Assembly (NCBI GenBank): GCA_943735955.1
Contig: CALSEQ010000015.1
Location: 1 to 64,000, forward strand
Length of the DNA stretch: 64,000 bases
Source of the DNA: Piscicola geometra
Lineage: Eukaryota; Annelida; Clitellata; Hirudinida; Piscicolidae
Direction of reading: 5' to 3'
Position numbers and translations under genes: made by a program. Of this stretch, positions 13,887-31,300 are shown piece after piece; positions within the stretch are counted from its first letter, which is position 1; each line of letters starts with the position of its first letter. The notes beneath the pieces are model-generated. The model searched no databases. It saw only the letters and a list, made by a program, of their open reading frames with translations, and was not told the origin of the DNA.

Positions 13887-15859
13887 GCATTTTTACATAT
13901 ATTGCATATTTACATATATTGCATATTTACATATTATGCATTTATACATATATTGCATATTTACATATATTGCATCTTTACATATATTGCATATTTACAT
14001 ATATTGCATATTTACATATAATGCATATTTACATATATTGCATATTTACATCTATTGCATATTTACGTATATTGCATATTTACATGTATTGCATATTTAC
14101 ATATTATGCATATTTGCATATATTGCATATTTACATATATTGCATATTTACATATATTGCATATTTACATATATTGCATATTTACATATATTGCATATTT
14201 ACATATATTGCATATTTACATATATTGCATATTTACATATATTGCATATTCACATATATTGCATATTTACATATATTGCATATTTACATATATTGCATAT
14301 TTACATATATTGCATGTTTTCATATATTGCATATTTACATATATTGCATTTTAACATATATTGCATATTTACATATATTGCATATTTACATATATTGCAT
14401 ATTTACATATATTGCATATTTACATATACTGCATATTTACATTTATTGCATATTTACATATATTGCATATTTACATATATTGCATATTTACATATATTGC
14501 CTTTTTACATATATTGCATATTTACATATGTTGCATATATACATATATTGCATATTTTCATATATTGCATAATTACATATATTGCATATTTACATATATT
14601 GCATATTTACATATATTGCATATTTACATATATTGCATATTTACATATATTGCATATTTACATATTATGCATATATACATATATTGCATATTTACATATA
14701 TTGCATCTTTACATATATTGCATATTTACATATATTGCATATTTACATATATTGCATATTTACATATATTGCATATTTACATATATTGCATATTTACATA
14801 TATTGCATCTTTACATATATTGCATATTTACATATATTGCATATTTACATATACTGCATATTTACATTTATTGCATATTTACATATATTGCATATTTACA
14901 TATATTGCATATTTACATATATTGCATATTTACATATATTGCATATTTACATATATTGCATATTCACATATATTGCATATTTACATATATTGCATATTTA
15001 CATATATTGCATATTTACATATATTGCATATTTACATATATTGCATATTTACATATATTGCATATTTACATGTATTGCATATTTACATATATTGCTTATT
15101 TACATATATTGCATATTTACATATATTGCATATTCACATATATTGCATATTTACATATATTGCATATTCACATATATTGCATATTTACATATATTGCATA
15201 TTTACATATATTGCATATTTACATATATTGCATATTTACATATATTGCATTTTTACATATATTGCATATTTACATATATTGCATATTTACATATTATGCA
15301 TTTATACATATATTGCATATTTACATATATTGCATCTTTACATATATTGCATATTTACATATATTGCATATTTACATATAATGCATATTTACATATATTG
15401 CATATTTACATATATTGCATATTTACGTATATTGCATATTTACATGTATTGCATATTTACATATTATGCATATTTGCATATATTGCATATTTACATATAT
15501 TGCATATTTACATATATTGCATATTTACATATATTGCATATTTACATATATTGCATATTTACATATATTGCATATTTACATATATTGCATATTTACATAT
15601 ATTGCATATTCACATATATTGCATATTTACATATATTGCATATTTACATATATTGCATATTTACATATATTGCATGTTTTCATATATTGCATATTTACAT
15701 ATATTGCATTTTAACATATATTGCATATTTACATATATTGCATATTTACATATATTGCATATTTACATATATTGCATATTTACATATACTGCATATTTAC
15801 ATTTATTGCATATTTACATATATTGCATATTTACATATATTGCATATTTACATATATTG
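13887..15859. repeat. Paired 612-bp segments 1,360 bp apart
   Basis: GCATTTTTAC at 13,887 and 15,247 opens two segments that share the same variants (the ATTATGCATTTATAC unit, GCATCTTTAC, TAATGCAT, the CpG cassette and GCATTTTAAC). The shared stretch runs to about 14,499 and 15,859, where GCCTTTTTAC in the first copy meets a consensus unit in the second. The left edge is set by GCATAATTAC at 13,870 against a consensus unit at 15,230. The offset is 80 units. Confidence 0.8.
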
Positions 15860-18612
15860 CATATTTACATATATTGCATATTTACATATATTGCATATTT
15901 ACATATATTGCATATTTACATATATTGCATATTTACATATAGTGCATATTTACATATATTGCATATTTACATATATTACATATTTACATATATTGCATAT
16001 TTACATATACTGCATATTTACATTTATTGCATATTTACATATATTGCATATTTACATATATTGCATATTTACATATATTGCATATTTACATATATTGCCT
16101 TTTTACATATATTGCATATTTACATATGTTGCATATATACATATATTGCATATTTTCCTATATTGCATATTTACATATATTGCATATTTACATATATTGC
16201 ATATTTACATATATTGCATGTTTTCATATATTGCGTATTTACATATATTGCATTTCAACATATATTGCATTTCAACATATATTGCATATTTACATATATT
16301 GCATATTTACATATATTGCATATTTACATATATTGCATATTTACATATATTGCATATTTACATATATTGCATATTTACATATATTGCATATTTACATATA
16401 TTGCATATTTACATATATTGCATATTTACATATATTGCATATTTACATATATTGCATATTTACATATATTGCATATTTACATATATTGCATATTTACATA
16501 TATTGCATATTTACATATATTGCATATTTATATATATTGCATATTTACATATATTGCATATTTACGTATATTGCATATTTACATGTATTGCATATTTACA
16601 TATATTGCATATTTGCATATATTGCATATTTACATAAATTGCATATTTACATATATTGCATATTTACATATATTGCATATTTACATATACTGCATATTTA
16701 CATTTATTGCATATTTACATATATTGCATATTTACATATATTGCATATTTACATATATTGCCTTTTTACATATATTGCATATTTACATATGTTGCATATA
16801 TACATATATTGCATATTTTCATATATTGCATAATTACATATATTGCATATTTACATATATTGCATATTTACATATATTGCATATTTACATATATTGCATA
16901 TTTACATATATTGCATATTTACATATTATGCATATATACATATATTGCATATTTACATATATTGCATCTTTACATATATTGCATATTTACAAATATTGCA
17001 TATTTACATATATTGCATATTTACATATATTGCATATTTACATATATTGCATATTTACATATATTGCATCTTTACATATATTGCATATTTACATATATTG
17101 CATATTTACATATATTGCATATTTACATATATTGCATATTTACATATATTGCATATTTACATATATTGCATATTTACATATACTGCATATTTACATTTAT
17201 TGCATATTTACATATATTGCATATTTACATATATTGCATATTTACATATATTGCATATTTACATATATTGCCTTTTTACATATATTGCATATTTACATAT
17301 GTTGCATATATACATATATTGCATATTTTCCTATATTGCATATTTACATATATTGCATATTTACATATATTGCATATTTACATATATTGCATGTTTTCAT
17401 ATATTGCGTATTTACATATATTGCATTTCAACATATATTGCATTTCAACATATATTGCATATTTACATATATTGCATATTTACATATATTGCTCATTTAC
17501 ATATATTTCATATTTACATATATTGCATATTTACATATATTGCATATTTACATAACTTGCATATTTACATATATTGCATATTTACATATATTGCATATTT
17601 ACATATATTGCATATTTACATATCTTGCATATTTACATATATTGCCTTTTTACATATATTGCATATTTACATATGTTGCATATATACATATATTGCATAT
17701 TTTCATATATTGCATAATTACATATATTGCATATTTACATATATTGCATATTTACATATATTGCATATTTACATATATTGCATATTTACATATATTGCAT
17801 ATTTACATATTATGCATATATACATATATTGCATATTTACATATATTGCATCTTTACATATATTGCATATTTACATATATTGCATATTTACATATATTGC
17901 ATATTTACATATATTGCATATTTACATATATTGCATATTTACATATATTGCATCTTTACATATATTGCATATTTACATATATTGCATATTTACATATACT
18001 GCATATTTACATTTATTGCATATTTACATATATTGCATATTTACATATATTGCATATTTACATATATTGCATATTTACATATATTGCCTTTTTACATATA
18101 TTGCATATTTACATATGTTGCATATATACATATATTGCATATTTTCCTATATTGCATATTTACATATATTGCATATTTACATATATTGCATATTTACATA
18201 TATTGCATATTTACATATATTGCATGTTTTCATATATTGCATATTTACATATATTGCATTTCAACATATATTGCATTTCAACATATATTGCATATTTACA
18301 TATATTGCATATTTACATATATTGCATATTTACATATATTGCTTATTTACATATATTGCATATTTACATATATTGCATATTTACATATATTGCATATTTA
18401 CATATATTGCATATTTACATATATTGCATATTTACATATATTGCATATTTACATATATTGCATATTTACATATATTGCATATTTACATATATTGCATATT
18501 TACATATATTGCATATTTACATATATTGCATATTTACATATATTGCATATTTACATATATTGCATATTTACATATATTGCATATTTACATATATTGCATA
18601 TTTACATATATT

Positions 18613-21600
18613 GCATGTTTACATATATTGCATATTTACATATATTGCATATTTACATATATTGCATATTTACATATATTGCATATTTACATATATTGCC
18701 TTTTTATATATATTGCATATTTACATATGTTGCATATATACATATATTGCATATTTTCCTATATTGCATATTTACATATATTGCATATTTACATATATTG
18801 CATATTTACATATATTGCATATTTACATATATTGCATGTTTTCATATATTGCATATTTACATATATTGCATTTCAACATATATTGCATTTCAACATATAT
18901 TGCATATTTACATATATTGCATATTTACATATATTGCATATTTACATATATTCCATATTTACATATATTGCATATTTACATATATTGCATATTTACATAT
19001 ATTGCATATTTACATATATTGCATATTTACATATATTGCATATTTACATATATTGCATATTTACATATATTGCATATTTACATATATTGCATATTTACAT
19101 ATATTGCATATTTACATATATTGCATATTTACATATATTGCATGTTTACATATATTGCATATTTACATATATTGCATATTTATATATATTGCATATTCAC
19201 ATATATTGCATATTTACGTATATTGCATATTTACATATATTGCATATTTACATATATTGCATATTTACATATATTGCATATTTACATATATTCCATATTT
19301 ACATATATTGCATATTTACATATATTGCATATTTACATATATTGCATATTTACATATATTGCATATTTACATATATTGCATATTTACATATATTGCATAT
19401 TTACATATATTGCATATTTACATATATTGCATATTTACATATATTGCATATTTACATATATTGCATATTTACATATATTGCATGTTTACATATATTGCAT
19501 ATTTACATATATTGCATATTTATATATATTGCATATTCACATATATTGCATATTTACGTATATTGCATATTTACATATATTGCATATTTACATATATTGC
19601 ATATTTACATATATTGCATATTTACATATATTGCATATTTACATATATTGCATATTTACATATATTGCATATTTACATATTATGCATTTATACATATATT
19701 GCATATTTACATATATTGCATCTTTACATATATTGTATATTTACATATAATGCATATTTACATATATTGCATATTTACATATATTGCATATTTACGTATA
19801 TTGCATATTTACATGTATTGCATATTTACATATTATGCATATTTGCATATATTGCATATTTACATATATTGCATATTTACATATATTGCATATTTACATA
19901 TATTGCATATTTACATATATTGCATATTTACATATATTGCATATTTACATATATTGCATATTTACATATATTGCATATTCACATATATTGCATATTTACA
20001 TATATTGAATATTTACATATATTGCATATTTACATATATTGCATGTTTTCATATATTGCATATTTACATATATTGCATTTTAACATATATTGCATATTTA
20101 CATATATTGCATATTTACATATATTGCATATTTACATATATTGCATATTTACGTATATTGCATATTTACATGTATTGCATATTTACATATATTGCATATT
20201 TGCATAAATTGCATATTTACATATATTGCATATTTACATATATTGCATATTTACATATATTGCATATTTACATATATTGCATATTTACATATATTGCATA
20301 TTTACATATATTGCATATTTACATATATTGCATATTTACATATATTGCATATTTACATATATTGCATGTTTTCATATATTGCGTATTTACATATATTGCA
20401 TTTCAACATATATTGCATTTCAACATATATTGCATATTTACATATATTGCATATTTACATATATTGCATATTTACATATATTGCATATTTACATATATTG
20501 CATATTTACATATATTGCATATTTACATATATTGCATATTTACATATATTGCATATTTACATATATTGCATATTTACATATATTGCATATTTACATATAT
20601 TGCATATTTACATATATTGCATATTTACATATATTGCATATTTACATATATTGCATATTTACATATATTGCATATTTACATATATTGCATATTTACATAT
20701 ATTGCATATTTACATATATTGCATATTTACATATATTGCATATTTACATATATTGCATGTTTACATATATTGCATATTTACATATATTGCATATTTACAT
20801 ATATTGCATATTTACATATATTGCATATTTACATATATTGCCTTTTTATATATATTGCATATTTACATATGTTGCATATATACATATATTGCATATTTTC
20901 CTATATTGCATATTTACATATATTGCATATTTACATATATTGCATATTTACATATATTGCATATTTACATATATTGCATGTTTTCATATATTGCATATTT
21001 ACATATATTGCATTTCAACATATATTGCATTTCAACATATATTGCATATTTACATATATTGCATATTTACATATATTGCATATTTACATATATTCCATAT
21101 TTACATATATTGCATATTTACATATATTGCATATTTACATATATTGCATATTTACATATATTGCATATTTACATATATTGCATATTTACATATATTGCAT
21201 ATTTACATATATTGCATATTTACATATATTGCATATTTACATATATTGCATATTTACATATATTGCATGTTTACATATATTGCATATTTACATATATTGC
21301 ATATTTACATATATTGCATATTTACATATATTGCATATTTACATATATTGCCTTTTTATATATATTGCATATTTACATATGTTGCATATATACATATATT
21401 GCATATTTTCCTATATTGCATATTTACATATATTGCATATTTACATATATTGCATATTTACATATATTGCATATTTACATATATTGCATGTTTTCATATA
21501 TTGCATATTTACATATATTGCATTTCAACATATATTGCATTTCAACATATATTGCATATTTACATATATTGCATATTTACATATATTGCATATTTACATA

Positions 21601-23284
21601 TATTCCATATTTACATATATTGCATATTTACATATATTGCATATTTACATATATTGCATATTTACATATATTGCATATTTACATATATTGCATATTTACA
21701 TATATTGCATATTTACATATATTGCATATTTACATATATTGCATATTTACATATATTGCATATTTACATATATTGCATATTTACATATATTGCATGTTTA
21801 CATATATTGCATATTTACATATATTGCATATTTATATATATTGCATATTCACATATATTGCATATTTACGTATATTGCATATTTACATATATTGCATATT
21901 TACATATATTGCATATTTACATATATTGCATATTTACATATATTCCATATTTACATATATTGCATATTTACATATATTGCATATTTACATATATTGCATA
22001 TTTACATATATTGCATATTTACATATATTGCATATTTACATATATTGCATATTTACATATATTGCATATTTACATATATTGCATATTTACATATATTGCA
22101 TATTTACATATATTGCATATTTACATATATTGCATGTTTACATATATTGCATATTTACATATATTGCATATTTATATATATTGCATATTCACATATATTG
22201 CATATTTACGTATATTGCATATTTACATATATTGCATATTTACATATATTGCATATTTACATATATTGCATATTTACATATATTGCATATTTACATATAT
22301 TGCATATTTACATATATTGCATATTTACATATTATGCATTTATACATATATTGCATATTTACATATATTGCATCTTTACATATATTGTATATTTACATAT
22401 AATGCATATTTACATATATTGCATATTTACATATATTGCATATTTACGTATATTGCATATTTACATGTATTGCATATTTACATATTATGCATATTTGCAT
22501 ATATTGCATATTTACATATATTGCATATTTACATATATTGCATATTTACATATATTGCATATTTACATATATTGCATATTTACATATATTGCATATTTAC
22601 ATATATTGCATATTTACATATATTGCATATTCACATATATTGCATATTTACATATATTGAATATTTACATATATTGCATATTTACATATATTGCATGTTT
22701 TCATATATTGCATATTTACATATATTGCATTTTAACATATATTGCATATTTACATATATTGCATATTTACATATATTGCATATTTACATATATTGCATAT
22801 TTACGTATATTGCATATTTACATGTATTGCATATTTACATATATTGCATATTTGCATAAATTGCATATTTACATATATTGCATATTTACATATATTGCAT
22901 ATTTACATATATTGCATATTTACATATATTGCATATTTACATATATTGCATATTTACATATATTGCATATTTACATATATTGCATATTTACATATATTGC
23001 ATATTTACATATATTGCATGTTTTCATATATTGCGTATTTACATATATTGCATTTCAACATATATTGCATTTCAACATATATTGCATATTTACATATATT
23101 GCATATTTACATATATTGCATATTTACATATATTGCATATTTACATATATTGCATATTTACATATATTGCATATTTACATATATTGCATATTTACATATA
23201 TTGCATATTTACATATATTGCATATTTACATATATTGCATATTTACATATATTGCATATTTACATATATTGCATATTTACATAT
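18613..23284. repeat. 2,652-bp duplication with nested 510- and 340-bp duplications
   Basis: About 18,613-20,632 recurs at 21,265-23,284 with offset 2,652 bp (156 units). Markers: GCATGTTTAC at 18,613 and 21,265; GCCTTTTTATA at 18,698 and 21,350; TTCCATATTT at 18,951 and 21,603, then 19,291 and 21,943. I noticed no difference between copies among the marker variants compared. Inside, a 510-bp (30-unit) tandem duplication joins 20,755 and 21,265 (GCCTTTTTATA at 20,840 and 21,350). The TTCCAT markers show a 340-bp (20-unit) internal duplication present in both copies, so it is older than the 2,652-bp event. The right limit is ATATTCTGCAT near 23,284, which copy 1 lacks. Confidence 0.85.
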
Positions 23285-26073
23285 TCTGCATATTTACATA
23301 TATTGCATATTTATATATATTGCATATTTACATATATTGCATATTTACGTATATTGCATATTTACATGTATTGCATATTTACATATATTGCATATTTGCA
23401 TATATTGCATATTTACATATATTGCATATTTACATATATTGCATATTTACATATATTGCATATTTACATATACTGCATATTTACATTTATTGCATATTTA
23501 CATATATTGCATATTTAGATATATTGCATATTTACATATATTGCCTTTTTACATATATCGCATATTTACATATGTTGCATATATACATATATTGCATATT
23601 TTCATATATTGCATAATTACATATATTGCATATTTACATATATTGCATATTTACATATATTGCATATTTACATATATTGCATATTTACATATTATGCATA
23701 TATACATATATTGCATATTTACATATATTGCATCTTTACATATATTGCATATTTACAAATTTTGCATATTTACATATATTGCATATTTACATATATTGCA
23801 TATTTACATATATTGCATATTTACATATATTGCATCTTTACATATATTGCATATTTACATATATTGCATATTTACATATATTGCATATTTACATATATTG
23901 CATATTTACATATATTGCATATTTACATATATTGCATATTTACATATACTGCATATTTACATTTATTGCATATTTACATATATTGCATATTTACATATAT
24001 TGCATAATTACATATATTGCATATTTACATATATTGCCTTTTTACATATATTGCATATTTACATATGTTGCATATATACATATATTGCATATTTTCCTTT
24101 ATTGCATATTTACATATATTGCATATTTACATATATTGCATATTTACATATATTGCATGTTTTCATATATTGCGTATTTACATATATTGCATTTCAACAT
24201 ATATTGCATATTTACATATATTGCATATTTACATATATTGCATGTTTTCATATATTGCGTATTTACATATATTGCATTTCAACATATATTGCATGTTTTC
24301 ATATATTGCATATTTACATATATTGCATTTTAACATATATTGCATATTTACATATATTGCATATTTACATATATTGCATATTTACATATATTGCATATTT
24401 ACGTATATTGCATATTTACATGTATTGCATATTTACATATATTGCATATTTGCATAAATTGCATATTTACATATATTGCATATTTACATATATTGCATAT
24501 TTACATATATTGCATATTTACATATATTGCATATTTACATATATTGCATATTTACATATATTGCATATTTACATATAGTGCATATTTACATATATTGCAT
24601 GTTTTCATATATTGCGTATTTACATATATTGCATTTCAACATATATTGCATTTCAACATATATTGCATATTTACATATATTGCATATTTACATATATTGC
24701 ATATTTACATATATTGCATATTTACATATATTGCATATTTACATATATTGCATATTTACATATATTGCATATTTACATATATTGCATATTTACATATATT
24801 GCATATTTACATATATTGCATATTTACATATATTGCATATTTACATATATTGCATATTTACATATATTGCATATTTACATATATTGCATATTTACATATA
24901 TTGCATATTTATATATATTGCATATTTACATATATTGCATATTTACGTATATTGCATATTTACATGTATTGCATATTTACATATATTGCATATTTGCATA
25001 TATTGCATATTTACATATATTGCATATTTACATATATTGCATATTTACATATATTGCATATTTACATATACTGCATATTTACATTTATTGCATATTTACA
25101 TATATTGCATATTTACATATATTGCATATTTACATATATTGCCTTTTTACATATATTGCATATTTACATATGTTGCATATATACATATATTGCATATTTT
25201 CATATATTGCATAATTACATATATTGCATATTTACATATATTGCATATTTACATATATTGCATATTTACATATATTGCATATTTACATATATTGCATATT
25301 TACATATTATGCATATATACATATATTGCATATTTACATATATTGCATCTTTACATATATTGCATATTTACAAATATTGCATATTTACATATATTGCATA
25401 TTTACATATATTGCATATTTACATATATTGCATATTTACATTTATTGCATCTTTACATTTATTGCATATTTACATATATTGCATATTTACATATATTGCA
25501 TATTTACATATATTGCATATTTACATATATTGCATAATTACATATATTGCATATTTACATATATTGCCTTTTTACATATATTGCATATTTACATATGTTG
25601 CATATATACATATATTGCATATTTTCCTATATTGCATATTTACATATATTGCATATTTACATATATTGCATATTTACATATATTGCATGTTTTCATATAT
25701 TGCGTATTTACATATATTGCATTTCAACATATATTGCATTTCAACATATATTGCATATTTACATATATTGCATATTTACATATATTGCTCATTTACATAT
25801 ATTGCATATTTACATATATTGCATATTTACATATATTGCATATTTACATATATTGCATATTTACATATATTGCATATTTACATATATTGCATATTTACAT
25901 ATATTGCATATTTACATATATTGCATATTTACATATATTGCATATTTACATATATTGCATATTTACATATATTGCATATTTACATATATTGCCTTTTTAC
26001 ATATATTGCATATTTACATATGTTGCATATATACATATATTGCATATTTTCATATATTGCATAATTACATATA

Positions 26074-28300
26074 TTGCATATTTACATATATTGCATATTT
26101 ACATATATTGCATATTTACATATATTGCATATTTACATATATTGCATATTTACATATTATGCATATATACATATATTGCATATTTACATATATTGCATCT
26201 TTACATATATTGCATATTTACATATATTGCATATTTACATATATTGCCTTTTTACATATATTGCATATTTACATATGTTGCATATATACATATATTGCAT
26301 ATTTTCCTATATTGCATATTTACATTTATTGCATATTCACATATATATCATATTTACATATATTGCATGTTTTCATATATTGCATATTTACATATATTGC
26401 ATTTCAACATATATTGCATTTCAACATATATTGCATATTTACATATATTGCATATTTACATATATTGCATATTTACATATATTGCATATTTACATATATT
26501 GCATATTTACATATATTGCATATTTACATATATTGCATATTTACATATATTGCATATTTACATATATTGCATATTTACATATCTTGCATATTTACATATA
26601 TTGCATATTTACATATATTGCATATTTACATATATTGCATATTTACATATCTTGCATATTTACATATATTGCATATTTACATATATTGCATATTTACATA
26701 TATTGCATATTTATATATATTGCATATTCACATATATTGCATATTTACGTATATTGCATATTTACATATATTGCATATTTACATATATTGCATATTTACA
26801 TATATTGCATATTAACATTTATTGCATATTTACATATATTGCATATTTACATATTATGCATTTATACATATATTGCATATTTACATATATTGCATCTTTA
26901 CATATATTGCATATTTACATATACTGCATATTTACATATATTGCATATTTACATATATTGCATATTTACATATATTGCATATTTACATATATTGCATATT
27001 TACATATATTGCATATTTACATATATTGCATATTTACATATATTGCATATTTACATATATTGCATATTTACATATATTGCATATTTACATATATTGCATA
27101 TTTACATATATTGCCTTTTTACATATATTGCATATTTACATATGTTGCATATATACATATATTGCATATTTTCATATATTGCATAATTACATATATTGCA
27201 TATTTACATATTTTGCATATTTACATATATTGCATATTTACATATATTGCATATTTACATATATTGCATATTTACATATTATGCATATATACATATATTG
27301 CATATTTACATATATTGCATCTTTACATATATTGCATATTTACATATATTGCATATTTACATATATTGCTTTTTTACATATATTGCATATTTACATATGT
27401 TGCATATATACATATATTGCATATTTTCCTATATTGCATATTTACATTTATTGCATATTCACATATATATCATATTTACATATATTGCATGTTTTCATAT
27501 ATTGCATATTTACATATATTGCATTTCAACATATATTGCATTTCAACATATATTGCATATTTACATATATTGCATATTTACATATATTGCATATTTACAT
27601 ATATTGCATATTTACATATATTGCATATTTACATATATTGCATATTTACATATATTGCATATTTACATATATTGCATATTTACATATATTGCATATTTAC
27701 ATATATTGCATATTTACATATATTGCATATTTACATATATTGCATATTTACATATATTGCATATTTACATATATTGCATATTTACATATCTTGCATATTT
27801 ACATATATTGCATATTTACATATATTGCATATTTACATATATTGCATATTTATATATATTGCATATTCACATATATTGCATATTTACGTATATTGCATAT
27901 TTACATATATTGCATATTTACATATATTGCATATTTACATATATTGCATATTTACATATATTGCATATTTACATATATTGCATATTTACATATTATGCAT
28001 TTATACATATATTGCATATTTACATATATTGCATCTTTACATATATTGCATATTTACATATAATGCATATTTACATATATTGCATATTTACATATATTGC
28101 ATATTTACGTATATTGCATATTTACATGTATTGCATATTTACATATTATGCATATTTGCATATATTGCATATTTACATATATTGCATATTTACATATATT
28201 GCATATTTACATATATTGCATATTTACATATATTGCATATTTACATATATTGCATATTTACATATATTGCATATTTACATATATTGCATATTCACATATA
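26074..28300. repeat. Paired segments 1,122 bp apart
   Basis: The variant order starting at 26,074 recurs from 27,196, 66 units downstream. It includes ATTATGCATATATAC, GCATCTTTAC, a GCCTTTTTAC unit (GCTTTTTTAC in the second copy near 27,368), CATATGTTGCATATATAC, GCATATTTTCC, and a rare CATATATATCATATTTAC unit at about 26,340 and 27,460. The last unit is a good family marker because it also occurs near 9,612 in superblock copy 1. Confidence 0.72.
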
Positions 28301-31300
28301 TTGCATATTTACATATATTGCATATTTACATATATTGCATATTTACATATATTGCATGTTTTCATATATTGCATATTTACATATATTGCATTTTAACATA
28401 TATTGCATATTTACATATATTGCATATTTACATATATTGCATATTTACATATTTTGCATATTTACGTATATTGCATATTTACATGTATTGCATATTTACA
28501 TATATTGCATATTTGCATATATTGCATATTTACATATATTGCATATTTACATATATTGCATATTTACATATATTGCATATTTACATATATTGCATATTTA
28601 CATATATTGCATATTTACATATATTGCATATTCACATATATTGCATATTTACGTATATTGCATATTTACATGTATTGCATATTTACATATATTGCATATT
28701 TGCATATATTGCATATTTACATATATTGCATATTTACATATATTGCATATTTACATATATTGCATATTTACATATATTGCATATTAACATATATTGCATA
28801 TTTACATATATTGCATATTCACATATATTGCATATTTACATATATTGCATATTTACATATATTGCATATTTACATATATTGCATGTTTTCATATATTGCA
28901 TATTTACATTTATTGCATTTTAACATATATTGCATATTTACATATATTGCATTTTTACATATATTGCATATTTACATATATTGCATATTTACATATATTT
29001 CTTATTTACATATATTGCATATTTACATATATTGCATATTTACATATATTGCCTATTTACATATATTGCATATTTACATATATTGCATATTTACGTATAT
29101 TGCATATTTACATGTATTGCATATTTACATATATTGCATATTTGCATATATTGCATATTTACATATATTGCATATTTACATGTATTGCATATTTACATAT
29201 ATTGGATATTTACATATATTGCATATTTACATATATTGCATATTTACATATATTGCATATTTACATATATTGCATATTCACATATATTGCATATTTACAT
29301 ATATTGCATATTTACATATTATGCATTTATACATATATTGCATATTTACATATATTGCATATTTACATATTATGCATTTATACATATATTGCATATTTAC
29401 ATATATTGCATCTTTACATATATTGCATATTTACATATATTGCATATTTACATATAATGCATATTTACATATATTGCATATTTACATATATTGCATATTT
29501 ACGTATATTGCATATTTACATGTATTGCATATTTACATATTATGCATATTTGCATATATTGCATATTTACATATATTGCATATTTACATATATTGCATAT
29601 TTACATATATTGCATATTTACATATATTGCATATTTACATATATTGCATATTTACATATATTGCATATTTACATATATTGCATATTCACATATATTGCAT
29701 ATTTACATATATTGCATATTTACATATATTGCATATTTACATATATTGCATATTCACATATATTGCATATTTACATATATTGCATATTTACATATATTGC
29801 ATATTTACATATATTGCATATTTACATATATTGCATTTTTACATGTATTGCATATTTACATATATTGCATATTTGCATATATTGCATATTTACATATATT
29901 GCATATTTACATGTATTGCATATTTACATATACTGCATATTTACATATATTGCATATTTACATATATTGCATATTTACATATATTGCATATTTACATATA
30001 TTGCATATTCACATATATTGCATATTTACATATATTGCATATTTACATATATTGCATATTTACATATATTGCATATTTACATATATTGCATTTTTACATA
30101 TATTGCATATTTACATATATTGCATATTTACATATTATGCATTTATACATATATTGCATATTTACATATATTGCATCTTTACATATATTGCATATTTACA
30201 TATATTGCATATTTACATATAATGCATATTTACATATATTGCATATTTACATATATTGCATATTTACGTATATTGCATATTTACATGTATTGCATATTTA
30301 CATATTATGCATATTTGCATATATTGCATATTTACATATATTGCATATTTACATATATTGCATATTTACATATATTGCATATTTACATATATTGCATATT
30401 TACATATATTGCATATTTACATATATTGCATGTTTTCATATATTGCATATTTACATATATTGCATTTTAACATATATTGCATATTTACATATATTGCATA
30501 TTTACATATATTGCATATTTACATATTTTGCATATTTACATATATTGCTTATTTACATATATTGCATATTTACATATATTGCATATTTACATATATTGCA
30601 TATTTACATATATTGCATATTTACATATATTGCATATTTACATATATTGCATATTTACATATATTGCATATTTACATATATTGCTTATTTACATATATTG
30701 CATATTTACATATATTGCATATTTACATATATTGCATATTTACATATATTGCATATTTACATATATTGCAAATTTACATATATTGCATACTTACATATAT
30801 TGCATATTTACATATATTGCATATTTACATATATTGCAGATTTACATATATTGCATATTTACATATATTGCATATTTACATATATTACATATTTACATAT
30901 ATTGCATATTTACATATATTGCATATTTACATATATTGCATATTTACATATATTGCATATTTACATATATTGCATATTTACATATATTGCTTATTTACAT
31001 ATATTGCATATTTACATATATTGCATATTTACATATTTTGCATATTTACATATATTGCTTATTTACATATATTGCATATTTACATATATTGCATATTTAC
31101 ATATATTGCATATTTACATATATTGCATATTTACGTATATTGCATATTTACATGTATTGCATATTTACATATTATGCATATTTGCATATATTGCATATTT
31201 ACATATATTGCATATTTACATATATTGCATATTTACATATATTGCATATTTACATATATTGCATATTTACATATATTGCATATTTACATATATTGCATAT

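Larger units (their letters stand above)
16900..29800. repeat. Superblock copy 2 of the 17-bp array (expanded)
   Basis: This is the collinear partner of 3.5-13.6 kb. It is about 3 kb longer, largely because of a 2,652-bp duplication and its nested 510-bp duplication between 18.6 and 23.3 kb. It shares with copy 1 the left-half variant families: GCCTTTTTAC, CATATGTTGCATATATAC, GCATATTTTCCTATATTG, GCATGTTTTCATATATTG and paired GCATTTCAAC units. Strongest local matches are about 6.9-7.6 kb with 23.9-24.6 kb (offset 16,966 = 998 units) and about 9.8-11.2 kb with 27.8-29.2 kb (offset 17,969 = 1,057 units). Confidence 0.75.

Noticed and set aside
16843..23616. Forward open frame of 2,257 codons (and others of 1,824, 1,722 and 1,132 codons) as large repeat proteins
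   Set aside because: The 17-bp unit has no stop in any forward phase, several long frames overlap in different phases over the same DNA, the period shifts through all codon positions, and duplications ignore frame. There is no promoter, Kozak context, splice signal or non-repeat domain.
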